Shown here piece after piece: positions 16,982 through 25,259 of a DNA stretch of 34,461 nucleotides. How positions within the stretch are numbered: the stretch's first letter is position 1; every line of letters begins with the position of its first letter. Position numbers and translations under genes: made by a program. The DNA is from Chloroflexota bacterium (GTDB lineage Bacteria > Chloroflexota > Limnocylindria > Limnocylindrales > CSP1-4). The notes beneath the pieces were generated by a model, which was not told the DNA's origin, did not search any database, and worked only from the letters and a program-made list of their open reading frames with translations. The stretch is taken from contig JAJYMP010000571.1 in NCBI GenBank assembly GCA_021786915.1, positions 1 to 34,461 of the forward strand, written 5' to 3'.

Positions 16982-17097
16982 GAGTCGAGTTCTGCTCGAT
17001 GCGCCGCTGCAGTGGCAGCGGCTGTCAGGGTCCAGCCTGTGCATGCTTGCATTGGCGCGGGCCCTTTTTGTTTGCCCACTAGGGGCAAGAGGACAAG
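16982..17097 (+). promoter_or_regulatory. Structured 5' leader with terminator-like hairpin (candidate attenuator or riboswitch)
   Basis: Four hairpins can be drawn in order: TCGAG/CTCGA (16985-16999); GCCGCTGC/GCAGCGGC with loop AGTG (17003-17022); a long hairpin from GGGTCC (17028-17033) to GGGCCC (17059-17064) with inner CC/GG and TGCA/TGCA pairs, directly followed by TTTTTGTTT; and TTGCCC/GGGCAA (17072-17088) touching the ribosome site AGAGGA. The third is an intrinsic-terminator shape placed between promoter and first gene, which argues for conditional termination. I could not match it to a known riboswitch class. Confidence 0.5.
17028..17073 (+). terminator. Terminator-like hairpin inside the radical SAM operon leader
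   Basis: A 6-bp outer stem (one G-U pair), a 2-bp and a 4-bp inner stem capped by TGCT, then T5-G-T3. It lies about 46 nt after the predicted transcription start and ends 25 nt before the first codon. If used constitutively it would silence the operon, so an antiterminated alternative is expected. Confidence 0.5.
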
Positions 17098-18228
17098 GTG
17101 GATACAGGTCTGGTCCAGGGCGCGACGCGAGTCGCGGACATCATCTGGAACATGACTCTCGTGTGCCCTTGGGACTGCGCAATGTGCTGCGTCGACGCAG
17201 TCCACGTGACCGGTCAGGATGGCGCTGTGCGGGTGGCCCACGCCGGGCTCAAGCAGATCGCCGTCCTGGAGCGAGACACAGGCGGAGGTTCGATCTTCGA
17301 CCGGGCGCTGCGATGGCGCCAGGAGCGAGGCGAGGAACTGACCCTCGAGCAGAAACTCAGGGTCCTCGATCATCTCGTCGGATTCCGCATCAAGTTGGAC
17401 ATCTCGGGTGGCGATCCGCTGAGCGTCTCGGAGAACCTCATCGTTCTTGAGTCGGCCGCAGCGAGGTTCGGACGGAAGGCAATCACGGTGACGGCGACAG
17501 GCGCCGGGCTCTCAGGTCACAGGCCCGAGGACGTCGCAGCGCTCATCGGGGAGTACAACTTCACGTACGACAGTCCTTCGACCGACGCGAATGCCAATCG
17601 GCCGGATGCTTATGCAGCAGGAAACCTGCGCAAGGCCGCCGCGCTTGCCGCAGCAGGTATCCCGACGCGGGCTGAGTGCCCGCTATCGACGGAGAACGTT
17701 TCGGAACGCGAGCTTCGACGACTCTATGAGGAGCTGCACACAGCAGGCATCCAGAAGCTGCATGTGATGCGACTCTTTCCCTCGGGGCGCGGCGCACGGA
17801 CCGCCGAAACCATTCCCACCCGCGAGCAGTACCAGCGCGCCGTGGCCGTGCTCGAGGATGCGATGGCCGAGTTCGGGTCGCCGAAGGTAACGGTCCAGTG
17901 CTCGCTGCGGCAACTCGTCGCGACCGACCTGACGATCAACCCCTGCGACGCGGTGCGCGAGTCATTCGGCCTCATGGCCGACGGCCGATTGCTCGCGTCA
18001 CCTTGGGCGATCGACGAGCGAGGCCAGCCGTTGGACGACGCCTGGCTGCTGGGCAATCTCGCCGACCATCCCCTGGAAGACATCCTGGCCGGTCCGAAGG
18101 CCGAATTCTTCCGTCGGCACGTGGACGACAACTTCGGGCACTGCAAGATCTTCGCGTACACGGCGAGCGACGAGCCCAATCCGCTGTCGAGGATCTTCGA
18201 CACTACCGACCCGCTTTATGTCGCTTGA
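17098..18228 (+). CDS. Radical SAM protein, substrate unknown
   Basis: A 376-aa protein from GTG 17098, with AGAGGA just upstream. The N-terminus has the radical SAM cluster motif CPWDCAMC (C23, C27, C30) for a 4Fe-4S cluster binding S-adenosylmethionine, and the SAM-contact strand LDISGGDPL near 100-108. The rest fits a partial TIM barrel. Near the C-terminus LLASPWAIDERGQPLDDAWLLGNLADHPLEDIL resembles the region before auxiliary clusters in SPASM-type enzymes, but only single cysteines follow (GHCKIFAY), so a full SPASM domain is not evident. First gene of a four-gene operon; the next starts just past its stop. Peptide, nucleotide or cofactor modification are all possible. Confidence 0.85.
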   Translation: MDTGLVQGATRVADIIWNMTLVCPWDCAMCCVDAVHVTGQDGAVRVAHAGLKQIAVLERDTGGGSIFDRALRWRQERGEELTLEQKLRVLDHLVGFRIKLDISGGDPLSVSENLIVLESAAARFGRKAITVTATGAGLSGHRPEDVAALIGEYNFTYDSPSTDANANRPDAYAAGNLRKAAALAAAGIPTRAECPLSTENVSERELRRLYEELHTAGIQKLHVMRLFPSGRGARTAETIPTREQYQRAVAVLEDAMAEFGSPKVTVQCSLRQLVATDLTINPCDAVRESFGLMADGRLLASPWAIDERGQPLDDAWLLGNLADHPLEDILAGPKAEFFRRHVDDNFGHCKIFAYTASDEPNPLSRIFDTTDPLYVA

Positions 18229-18241
18229 GGAGGCCAGCCTG

Positions 18242-19129
18242 ATGCCTAGGACGCGCGTTCTAGAGGTCGAGGCTCAATCGATCATGAGCCCCTCGAAACT
18301 GCCTGACGCGGACTTCGTGCTCAATCCCTACACCGGTTGCGAGTTCGGTTGCGTGTACTGCTATGCGACCTTCATGGGGAGATACGTCGGAGAGTCGCGC
18401 GAAGCGTGGGGCAAGTACGTCTATGTCAAGTTGAACGCCGTCGATCTGCTGCGCCGCGACCTGGCTCGCTTGCCTGCTGCGAAGCGGACGGCAACGTTGC
18501 TCATGAGTTCGGTAACCGACCCATATCAGGGCATCGAGAAGAAGTATCGGCTCTCCCGCGGTCTTCTGGATGTCCTGGCCGAGGTGGGCTACCCCGGCCG
18601 GATCGGCATCCTCACCAAGTCGCCCCTAGTCCTGCGCGACATCGACGTACTCGTCCAGTTACCCCACCCCGAGGTCGGCCTGACTGTAACCACGACAGAC
18701 GATGCTCTGAGCCGCTACCTGGAGCTCCGCGCACCGCTAGCATCCGCCCGGCTCAAGACCTTGGCTAAGCTCCGACTCGCGGGCATCAGCACCTACTGCT
18801 TCGTCGGGCCGCTGCTGCCTCACTTTGGCGAGCAGCCGCAACTCCTAGACGCTCTCTTCGCCGCTATCGCTGCGACGGGAGTCGAAGCCGTGTACGTCGA
18901 GCACATGAACATGTCGACGTACATCGCTGAACGCATTCGGGCGCGTATTGCGGGCGAGACAGAAGTGGTCCGCGACATGTACGAGCGGGCAGGTCTGCCG
19001 GATCACAGGGCGCGGCTGGATGGGCTGGTCGGAGAGCTACTTCAGAAGCACGGCCTGCATCTGAGGCTCGAGGAGGTACTGCGGCACGACGAAGGGGTGG
19101 CAGCCTCTGCGGCTCGTCGAGTGGATTAG
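18242..19129 (+). CDS. SPL-like (Rv2578c-type) radical SAM protein
   Basis: A 295-aa protein from ATG 18242, preferred because GAGGAGG lies 8-9 nt upstream; an ATG at 18218 would overlap the previous gene. It begins IMSPSKLPDADFVLNPYTGCEFGCVYCYATFMGR, with CEFGCVYC (C33, C37, C40), the signature of radical SAM proteins related to spore photoproduct lyase. LLMSSVTDPYQGIEKKY and ILTKSPLVLRDID are further family features. In known spore photoproduct lyase this chemistry repairs a thymine dimer; members outside spore formers have unknown substrates. Its place in an operon with another radical SAM enzyme and a flavoprotein suggests joint work on one product. Confidence 0.85.
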   Translation: MPRTRVLEVEAQSIMSPSKLPDADFVLNPYTGCEFGCVYCYATFMGRYVGESREAWGKYVYVKLNAVDLLRRDLARLPAAKRTATLLMSSVTDPYQGIEKKYRLSRGLLDVLAEVGYPGRIGILTKSPLVLRDIDVLVQLPHPEVGLTVTTTDDALSRYLELRAPLASARLKTLAKLRLAGISTYCFVGPLLPHFGEQPQLLDALFAAIAATGVEAVYVEHMNMSTYIAERIRARIAGETEVVRDMYERAGLPDHRARLDGLVGELLQKHGLHLRLEEVLRHDEGVAASAARRVD

Positions 19130-19133
19130 GGCG

Positions 19134-20291
19134 ATGGCCGACCTCCGCACGGCGCTTGGGCCGATCGATCTCAGAAACCCAGTCGTGATCGCGTCTGCAC
19201 CCCCGACCGAGACCCTTGAAGGCTTGGCTGCCTGCGAGGATGGCGGGGCAGGCGCCGCGGTCGTCAAGACGATCGCAGACTTCGTCGTCGACGACTATCC
19301 GCTCGGTGCGCGCCGTGCATATGTCGATCAACGCGGCATATGGGCGATGTCTACGTTCCGCCGTGAGACCCTGACACTGGATGACGGAGTCGACCTCGTG
19401 CGGGCTGCGTCGCGGCGACTCTCGATCCCGATCATCGCGAGCGTGGGTGCGATGACGATGGATCCGCCCGCTTGGCTCGACGCCTGCCGGGCCGTTGAGC
19501 GCGCCGGTGCGCAAATGATCCAGCTAGATCTGTTCTACATGCCGCAGCCGCGCGCGTCGGCGGCCAACCTCGAGGCGCTGCACAATCTGATCGGGACCCT
19601 CCTCTCGGAGATCAGAGTCCCGGTCGCCCCTAAGCTCAACATCGACATCCCGGCCCACCTGGCCCGCGCTGTGCTGTCCGACCTCGGCCTGGAGGTCGTC
19701 CTAGCAATCGACTCCATCCGTGTTCCGCCACCCATTGACTTCGTGTGTGGCCGACCGACCTTCACCGGCGTCGTCAACCCCGGTGAGGCATCGCTCTTCG
19801 GCAACTGGCAGAAGCCGATCACGCTCCAGTACACCCGCATCCTTGCCGAGCAGCTCTCCGCGTCGGTGTGTTCCGGAGGCGGCCTTGAGACCGGCTATGA
19901 TGCCGCCGAGGCCATCTACTACGGTGCCGCGGCGGCCATGTTCGCCACTGCGATCGTCCGGCGCGGCTATCAGGCCATCCCGAAGATTGTCCGTCAGCTC
20001 GACTCGTATCTCGAGCGCGAGGGATACTCGTCGATCGCGCCCTTGTTGAATCGCGGCGCGAGCCAGCTGACCTTCGACGAACGCCAGCTTCAGTTCGACG
20101 CCGTGCACGCCGAGGTGGATTCGTCGACCTGCACCACGTGCGGACGCTGCACCACGCAGGCCTTTTGCCACGACATCAGGTTGACTGGCAACCGCGTTGA
20201 GATCCTGCCGACATGCGATGGGTGCGGACACTGTCTGTCGGTCTGCCCCACCAACCCCAACAGCCTCCACTTGGTCGCGTCTCGGTCATGA
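19134..20291 (+). CDS. Dihydroorotate-dehydrogenase-like flavoprotein with C-terminal 2x[4Fe-4S] ferredoxin domain
   Basis: A 385-aa protein starting 5 nt after the previous stop. Residues 1-300 form a DHOD/PreA-type FMN barrel: LGPIDLRNPVVIASAPPTET, AGAQMIQLDLFYMP, PVAPKLNID (K167), and the phosphate-binding end SGGGLETGYDAAEAIYYGAAA. The C-terminus has CTTCGRC..C (333, 336, 339, 345) and CDGCGHCLSVCP (361, 364, 367, 371), two 4Fe-4S clusters as in dihydropyrimidine dehydrogenase PreA. The usual active-site Cys/Ser loop of DHOD is not evident, so true dihydroorotate oxidation is doubtful. It could reduce a pyrimidine-like compound or feed electrons to the neighbouring radical SAM enzymes. 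Confidence 0.85.
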   Translation: MADLRTALGPIDLRNPVVIASAPPTETLEGLAACEDGGAGAAVVKTIADFVVDDYPLGARRAYVDQRGIWAMSTFRRETLTLDDGVDLVRAASRRLSIPIIASVGAMTMDPPAWLDACRAVERAGAQMIQLDLFYMPQPRASAANLEALHNLIGTLLSEIRVPVAPKLNIDIPAHLARAVLSDLGLEVVLAIDSIRVPPPIDFVCGRPTFTGVVNPGEASLFGNWQKPITLQYTRILAEQLSASVCSGGGLETGYDAAEAIYYGAAAAMFATAIVRRGYQAIPKIVRQLDSYLEREGYSSIAPLLNRGASQLTFDERQLQFDAVHAEVDSSTCTTCGRCTTQAFCHDIRLTGNRVEILPTCDGCGHCLSVCPTNPNSLHLVASRS

Positions 20292-21298
20292 GCATGCAAA
20301 CGCGCTACCTCGCGCTCAGCTTCGCCAGCGGCGCCTTTGAGATCGGGATCGTGGTGGGAGCGATCGGGGCCGCCTGGCCAGTAACGACCGTCCTCGCCAC
20401 GGGCCTCGCCTATCAGCTCGGGGCGGTGTTCGTCGACGCCTCGATGGAGCTCGGCACAGTTTGGCGCCGGGCGGCCCTAGTCGCCGCCGCGACAGCGGTC
20501 ATGGCGGTGCCGGCAGAGCCGATCGTGTTCGTTGCAGCAGCGTTTGCCACCGGGCTCGTGCTCCATCAGATGCGCGGCGATGCGCCGAAGGGTACGACGA
20601 CGCTCGTAAAGCGTGGCGTGCGCGTCGCTGGCTTCATCATCGGCGCTGGCGCCGGCATCTACGTGGTCCCGATTGCAGCGGCGGCAATTCTGGGCGTGGA
20701 CATCGCCGCCCGCGCGCCTGTTGCTGCGGCGAGATCGATTCCCCCACTCAGAATGACCGCACCGCACTTAGTCATGGTCGTCCACCAGTCGCATTACTTC
20801 ACCTACGCCTACGCCTTGGTGATGTTGCTCGTGGCAGACCTTGGAGTACCCAGTGCGTTGGCAGGCATGATCTTCTCGATTGGCTGGGTGAGCTACCTGC
20901 TCGCCGAGCGCGTCCTGGCCGCCTTGCCGGCAAGTGTCACGGTTGTTGCCGGCCACCTCCTTACAGCGGCGTGCCTGGTGACCATTGGCACCCGCCACGA
21001 GTCGCTACCGTTCGTGCTGACGGCGTGGTTTCTGTCCGGCTTCGGCGGCGGGTCGGTCTTCCGGCTCGGTCAGTGGGTGGCGGCGAGCTCCTCACCGGCC
21101 GAGACTCACCGCTGGGAGAACATCGGCCATGTTGTCGGCGTCGTCACTGCTGGTGTCATCGTCACCTTGACCGGGCAGCTGATGGCCGCCTTCTACGCTG
21201 GCGCCTTGCTGGCGGTCTCAACGGCGATCGGCTACTCCATGCTTGCTGCTCGAAGGCCAACCACCCAGTGCGGTGCAGGTGGGACATTCGCGACGTAG
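20288..21298 (+). CDS. Polytopic membrane protein, transporter-like
   Basis: A 336-aa protein starting at 20288 in an ATGA overlap with the preceding stop, so translation is probably coupled. About ten hydrophobic helices are visible, for example SFASGAFEIGIVVGAIGAAW, ALVAAATAVMAVP, VAGFIIGAGAGIYVVPIAAAAIL, YALVMLLVADLGVPSALAGMIFSIGWVSYLLA, and LTAWFLSGFGGGSVF. The layout resembles half-size MFS-like permeases. As last gene of the operon it may export the product or import the substrate. Its last 67 bp overlap, tail to tail, the TrmB-like gene on the other strand. Confidence 0.8.
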   Translation: MSMQTRYLALSFASGAFEIGIVVGAIGAAWPVTTVLATGLAYQLGAVFVDASMELGTVWRRAALVAAATAVMAVPAEPIVFVAAAFATGLVLHQMRGDAPKGTTTLVKRGVRVAGFIIGAGAGIYVVPIAAAAILGVDIAARAPVAAARSIPPLRMTAPHLVMVVHQSHYFTYAYALVMLLVADLGVPSALAGMIFSIGWVSYLLAERVLAALPASVTVVAGHLLTAACLVTIGTRHESLPFVLTAWFLSGFGGGSVFRLGQWVAASSSPAETHRWENIGHVVGVVTAGVIVTLTGQLMAAFYAGALLAVSTAIGYSMLAARRPTTQCGAGGTFAT

Positions 21299-22353
21299 TG
21301 CCCCGCAGCGTTCAAACGGCACAGCCCGGCCTCGATCGCCTGCTGGCGTGCACGGCGGAGTTGTTCGGCCGTCCACTTGTGGGTGATGTGAAAGGTCGAG
21401 AACCTGCCGTACTCGAGGACGTCACCGACCCAGTCGATTACCTCGGCGTCGAGCGCTGCGCGTGCGATTCTCGAACTCTCAGCCTGACGGATCGCGTGCA
21501 CGATGGGCAGGGCTGGCGGTGCCGAGCGAAGGTACTCCCTCATGCGCTTCCTGTACCGCCTGATGACGTAGGGATCGTCAACCAGTTTCGCCGCGCCACC
21601 GATCCCGCGCTGGTTGATCCGATCGTAGACGAGAAGAAGTGGTGCGTCGGAGACCATGAAGCGGTGGCCTATCGAACTGCCCGGCAGCAGCCGCAGGTCG
21701 ATGCCAAGCTGCTCAATGTCGCGCTGGACGATCGCGAGCCCGTGCTCGAAGACCTCGTCCGTGTCTGTTACTCGCCGATACCTCACGCCCTGATCAAGCT
21801 TCGCTGACAGTGACGCCCAGAATTGTCCGAGACCTGCGAGGCGCGGGCTCTTGCTCACGGCGTCAATGGTCTTGTGCGCGCTTGAGACAACCGCGATGGA
21901 GAGTTGCAGGACGTCCGCGTGCGACGCGGCGAACACGGCCGGCGTAATCGTCGGCGGTCGCACGTAGATCTTCGCGCACGCCCGCCGAACGTGCTCGATT
22001 GCACGGCGCTGTCGCTCCACGCGTGGATCGTCTGCTGATGGCAAATGGGACATAGACGCCGTGCTCGTTTGGTGGCTCCACAGCACCTCGGCCGACACCG
22101 CGAGCCAGGCCAAATCCGGGTCAAGTGCATAGAAGCTGCGTTCGCCATCGATCCGGGCGACCCCGATGAGCCCGAGGGTTCGTAGCTCCTGGAACACTTG
22201 ATCGGCTGTGCTGGTGGATCCGATCGCCGCAGCTGCTGCGCTGACAGGCATCGGCCGCTTGAGGAGGCCGCGATAGACAGTCGCCTGGGTCGCGGACAGT
22301 CCTGCAGACGGCAGGCTCTCTTCGAGCTCGGCAACATCGTCCGCGCGCGTCAT
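21232..22353 (-). CDS. TrmB-like transcriptional regulator
   Basis: A 373-aa protein with GGAGGAG right before the ATG. The N-terminus is a TrmB/winged-helix domain: LSATQATVYRGLLKRPMPVSAAAAAIGSTSTADQVFQELRTLGLIGV. The middle (about 145-260) resembles effector-binding parts of TrmB-type regulators, which sense sugars or other small molecules (VSSAHKTIDAVSKSP..RYRRVTDTDEVFEHGL..FMVSDAPLLLVYD). A second HTH-like block near the C-terminus (FHITHKWTAEQLRRARQQAIEAGLCR) could be LuxR-like. It lies opposite the radical SAM operon, with 3' overlap, and is a plausible regulator of it, though its binding site is not visible. Confidence 0.75.
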   Translation of the reverse strand: MTRADDVAELEESLPSAGLSATQATVYRGLLKRPMPVSAAAAAIGSTSTADQVFQELRTLGLIGVARIDGERSFYALDPDLAWLAVSAEVLWSHQTSTASMSHLPSADDPRVERQRRAIEHVRRACAKIYVRPPTITPAVFAASHADVLQLSIAVVSSAHKTIDAVSKSPRLAGLGQFWASLSAKLDQGVRYRRVTDTDEVFEHGLAIVQRDIEQLGIDLRLLPGSSIGHRFMVSDAPLLLVYDRINQRGIGGAAKLVDDPYVIRRYRKRMREYLRSAPPALPIVHAIRQAESSRIARAALDAEVIDWVGDVLEYGRFSTFHITHKWTAEQLRRARQQAIEAGLCRLNAAGHYVANVPPAPHWVVGLRAASME

Positions 22354-22617
22354 TCTCCTCCCCCTGTCCGGCTATGCCCTGCTCGAGCGCGGGCTGTGAG
22401 CTTCTGGCTTGTGCCCCACATTCGGACCGATCGTCGGCATGATGGCAAGGCTAATCATCGGACCTCCATGCGTCCTCGGCGCGCTCCAGCAGGCCTGGAG
22501 GCGCCTCGCCGCGCTGCGCGGCCCGCGGTTGGGTCGTCGCCTCTGCAGTCCGCCACCCTGCCAGCGGGGGCATCGGCCGGATCCGGCTCCCTGCCAGTGG
22601 CGGACGACTCGCACCGG

Positions 22618-23451
22618 CTACGGGGTCGGCGTGGAGCCTGGCTTTGCATCCCCGCGGGGTCCACTGCCAGCGATCAGACTCAACGCTTCGGCGAGCGCCG
22701 CAAACATCGGCGAACCAGCGGTGAAGTCCGCCACGGCGATCGCCTGGACGCGAAGGTCACCGAGGAACGCCTCGGCCCTCATGACCGAGTCGGGACTAGC
22801 ATCGTGGGCAGCAATTGTCTTGCCGCCGTGGCGGGACAGGAGCGCGAACGCAGGTACGTCAGTCAGCCCGTCGCCGACGAAGACCATCTTGCCGAATGGG
22901 ATGCGGAAGTCGGCCACACGACGGTTGACCGAGAAGGGGTCACTCTCCCCTTCGGCATTGCCGAACCCTTTGGAGATCTCAACCAGCACGCGCGTCTTGT
23001 CCGTGAAGCCGACGATGTTCTTGATGTATCGGGGACGATCATCGGGACCGTACGCAAAATCCGATGCCCAGATCTGGGTGAACTCCGCGGCGATCGGGAG
23101 TGACTCAACTAGTGGCCTAAGCCCGCTGCTGACGAGGTAGTACTCGAGAGTGATCCCTGACGCAGTGGCGGGCAGCCCGCGGAGCAGACCAAACAACTCG
23201 CGGACTCCCGGATGCAACGTTGCCCGGGCACCTGCCTCGATCATCTTCCGCCTAGTCACGCCGGTCGACGACTGCAACTCCCACATATAAGCGGGAATGT
23301 GGTCCCAGCCATGGTGGACGCGATCGACCACGCGCGCCCAGAACGCGCTCGGATCCACTCCCAGCTGTCTCAGCAGCTGGGTGGTGGTATCAGGGGCGAG
23401 GGTATCGTCGAGATCGAAGACGAGCCCGACGGGCCAACTAAATGTAGTCAC
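22618..23451 (-). CDS. HAD-superfamily phosphatase
   Basis: A 277-aa HAD hydrolase with all four motifs: I FDLDDTL (nucleophile D13, acid D15), II SSG (108-110), III K152 in FTDKTRV, and IV GDGLTDVPAF (D194, D198). A helical cap of about 70 residues follows motif I (LLRQLGVDPSAFWARVVDRVHHGWDHIPAYMWEL), as in SerB/UmpH-like C1-cap phosphatases. The start overlaps the end of the dGTPase gene by 14 bp, so they are one operon and probably coupled. The pairing suggests dephosphorylation of a nucleotide or of the product made by the neighbouring operon; the substrate is unknown. Confidence 0.88.
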   Translation of the reverse strand: MTTFSWPVGLVFDLDDTLAPDTTTQLLRQLGVDPSAFWARVVDRVHHGWDHIPAYMWELQSSTGVTRRKMIEAGARATLHPGVRELFGLLRGLPATASGITLEYYLVSSGLRPLVESLPIAAEFTQIWASDFAYGPDDRPRYIKNIVGFTDKTRVLVEISKGFGNAEGESDPFSVNRRVADFRIPFGKMVFVGDGLTDVPAFALLSRHGGKTIAAHDASPDSVMRAEAFLGDLRVQAIAVADFTAGSPMFAALAEALSLIAGSGPRGDAKPGSTPTP

Positions 23452-25012
23452 TCAGGGCCTGCGGACTCGTCCCGACGAGCCGCGCGTAGGATCGCTCGGC
23501 AAACCGATCGGTCATCCCGGAAACATAGTCACACACCACGCGAGCTCTGTGCCGCTTCGGGTACAACGCTCGGGCTTCAACGTCGAGAGCGTCCCAGGCC
23601 GCGTACTGCCTCCGTTCGTCTGCTGTGAGGCGTGGTCCGCTCGGAATCGACCCGCGCTCCGTGGCCCAGTTCCTCTCGAGCAATGCGCGATCGCGTTCTA
23701 GCGCCTCGTCGAACAGTCCTTTCCGCTCGTCCGGCAACAACTGCGAACCATCAAGCAGGAAGGCGTCGCAGAGCGCCCGGATGATCCGCCGCTCGCGGTA
23801 CTGCATGGTCTGGAGCTCGCGCGACTCGATCACGTAGCGCCGGTTCATCGCCTTCAGCACGTCCATGACGTGACGCAGGGGGACGCTCTCGTCGAGGTCG
23901 TCCTCGGTTCGTCCGGCTGCCAGGCCGTTCTTCAGGCTGATGCCCTCGACAAGCCAACCGATCAGATCGGAGGTCATCGACTTGATCCGCGCCCGCTGCT
24001 CATCCGAATGCTGGTAGGGCGCGTCAAGGGCGCGTAGGCTTGGTCGTGAGCAGAGAGTAGCTAACGCTTCCGCGTACGCGACGGACAACGCCCCGCGCTG
24101 CTCTGGCGTGGCCACGGGCCCTGAGGACCCCACAGCCAACTCGACGATCGCGTGCCGCGCAGCCTCCGCTGCGGCGGACTTGTCGTGGAGAAGAAAACTC
24201 ACCGGGATCATCCGGGCACGGATGCCGTCCTCAAGGTCGTGGACCGAGTACGCGACGTCGTCCGCCCAGTCCATGACGGCAGAGGCGGCGTGCCGGCACT
24301 TCGGCGACTCGAAGGTCGGCATCTTCGGGAGGGTAAGGCGGAGGGCTTCCTCGGCCCGGGCGGCGTCGTTCTCGTAGGGCCAGTCACTCGCGTAATAGCC
24401 GAACTTCTTCCAGTCCTTGCGGCCTTCGTCGATGCCCTGCGGCCACGGGTACTTCAGGCTCGCCGCCAGAGTCTCGGCCGTGAGGGATAGGCCTATCGGC
24501 CGCTGACCCTCGAGCGGCGGGAATTTGACCTCGAGGGAGTTCGCAATCCGGAAACTCTGAGCGTTGGCCTCGAATGACGATCCGACCGAGTTCATCCAGC
24601 TCTTGAGCTCGTTCTCGCCGTTGTGCCCGAAAGGCGGGTGGCCGAGATCGTGCAGCAGCGCGGCCGTTTCGACCAGAAGGGGTCCGTCGAATACGTCGGC
24701 GCTCATGCCGTGCGGGGGAGCGATCACAACGCGGCGCGCAGTGTCGCGACCGATCTGTGCGACCTCCAGTGTGTGGGTCAACCGGGTTCGGAACCAGTCC
24801 GCATGGCCAGAGTGGACCACTTGGGACTTCGCCTGGAGCCGCCGGAAGGCGCCGCTGTGGAGGACGCGCGCATAGTCGTGGCCGATGGCGCTCCTGGGGT
24901 CTGGGAGCTCCCCGGCGAATGTACGCTTCGGTGGTTCACCCACAGGCCGGTCCGTGGGCCCTGCTTGTTGCGGGCGACCTTCCGAGATCGGACGGGGCGG
25001 CAGCTGCGACAT
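23438..25012 (-). CDS. dgt: Deoxyguanosinetriphosphate triphosphohydrolase-like protein (dGTPase)
   Basis: A 524-aa HD-domain protein. ATG 25012 has GGGAGGGGG 9 nt upstream; the open frame extends 285 bp further but with non-gene-like sequence. Motifs: FRRLQAKSQVVHSGHADWFRTRLTHTLEV with first metal ligand H80, ALLHDLGHPPFGHNGE with H121-D122, and VMDWADDVAYSVHDLED with D251. These are typical of enzymes cleaving dNTPs to deoxynucleoside plus triphosphate. Such enzymes balance dNTP pools, and several defence systems use relatives to starve phages. It is divergent from the BpsA-like gene, with a 247-bp spacer, and overlaps the HAD phosphatase gene. Confidence 0.93.
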   Translation of the reverse strand: MSQLPPRPISEGRPQQAGPTDRPVGEPPKRTFAGELPDPRSAIGHDYARVLHSGAFRRLQAKSQVVHSGHADWFRTRLTHTLEVAQIGRDTARRVVIAPPHGMSADVFDGPLLVETAALLHDLGHPPFGHNGENELKSWMNSVGSSFEANAQSFRIANSLEVKFPPLEGQRPIGLSLTAETLAASLKYPWPQGIDEGRKDWKKFGYYASDWPYENDAARAEEALRLTLPKMPTFESPKCRHAASAVMDWADDVAYSVHDLEDGIRARMIPVSFLLHDKSAAAEAARHAIVELAVGSSGPVATPEQRGALSVAYAEALATLCSRPSLRALDAPYQHSDEQRARIKSMTSDLIGWLVEGISLKNGLAAGRTEDDLDESVPLRHVMDVLKAMNRRYVIESRELQTMQYRERRIIRALCDAFLLDGSQLLPDERKGLFDEALERDRALLERNWATERGSIPSGPRLTADERRQYAAWDALDVEARALYPKRHRARVVCDYVSGMTDRFAERSYARLVGTSPQALSDYI

Positions 25013-25259
25013 GTGGTTGGACCCCCTCCCAGGACATCTGGCCACGACGTCATCCGTCGAAAGGCCGATCGACCCAACAGTAGCTGGAGACGGCGTCCAG
25101 TAGAAGCCCCGGGACGCCGGCGGCACGGTTGCCGCGCCGGGCGAGGTACGACCCCGTGGTGGTGCCGCGCTCGGCGCGCGATCAGCCGCCCACCCGACGC
25201 CGAGCCGCGCCTTGCGGAGTGGTAGGCTCGCGCAGTCTGGAATAGGCGGGGGAGAGGCC

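Noticed and set aside
16982..17097. Known riboswitch or T-box
   Set aside because: No recognisable conserved core of a known class seen; kept as an unnamed leader.
17098..18228. Viperin-like antiviral enzyme
   Set aside because: The cluster motif CPWDCAMC and surroundings do not match the viperin signature, and no nucleotide-kinase partner is present.
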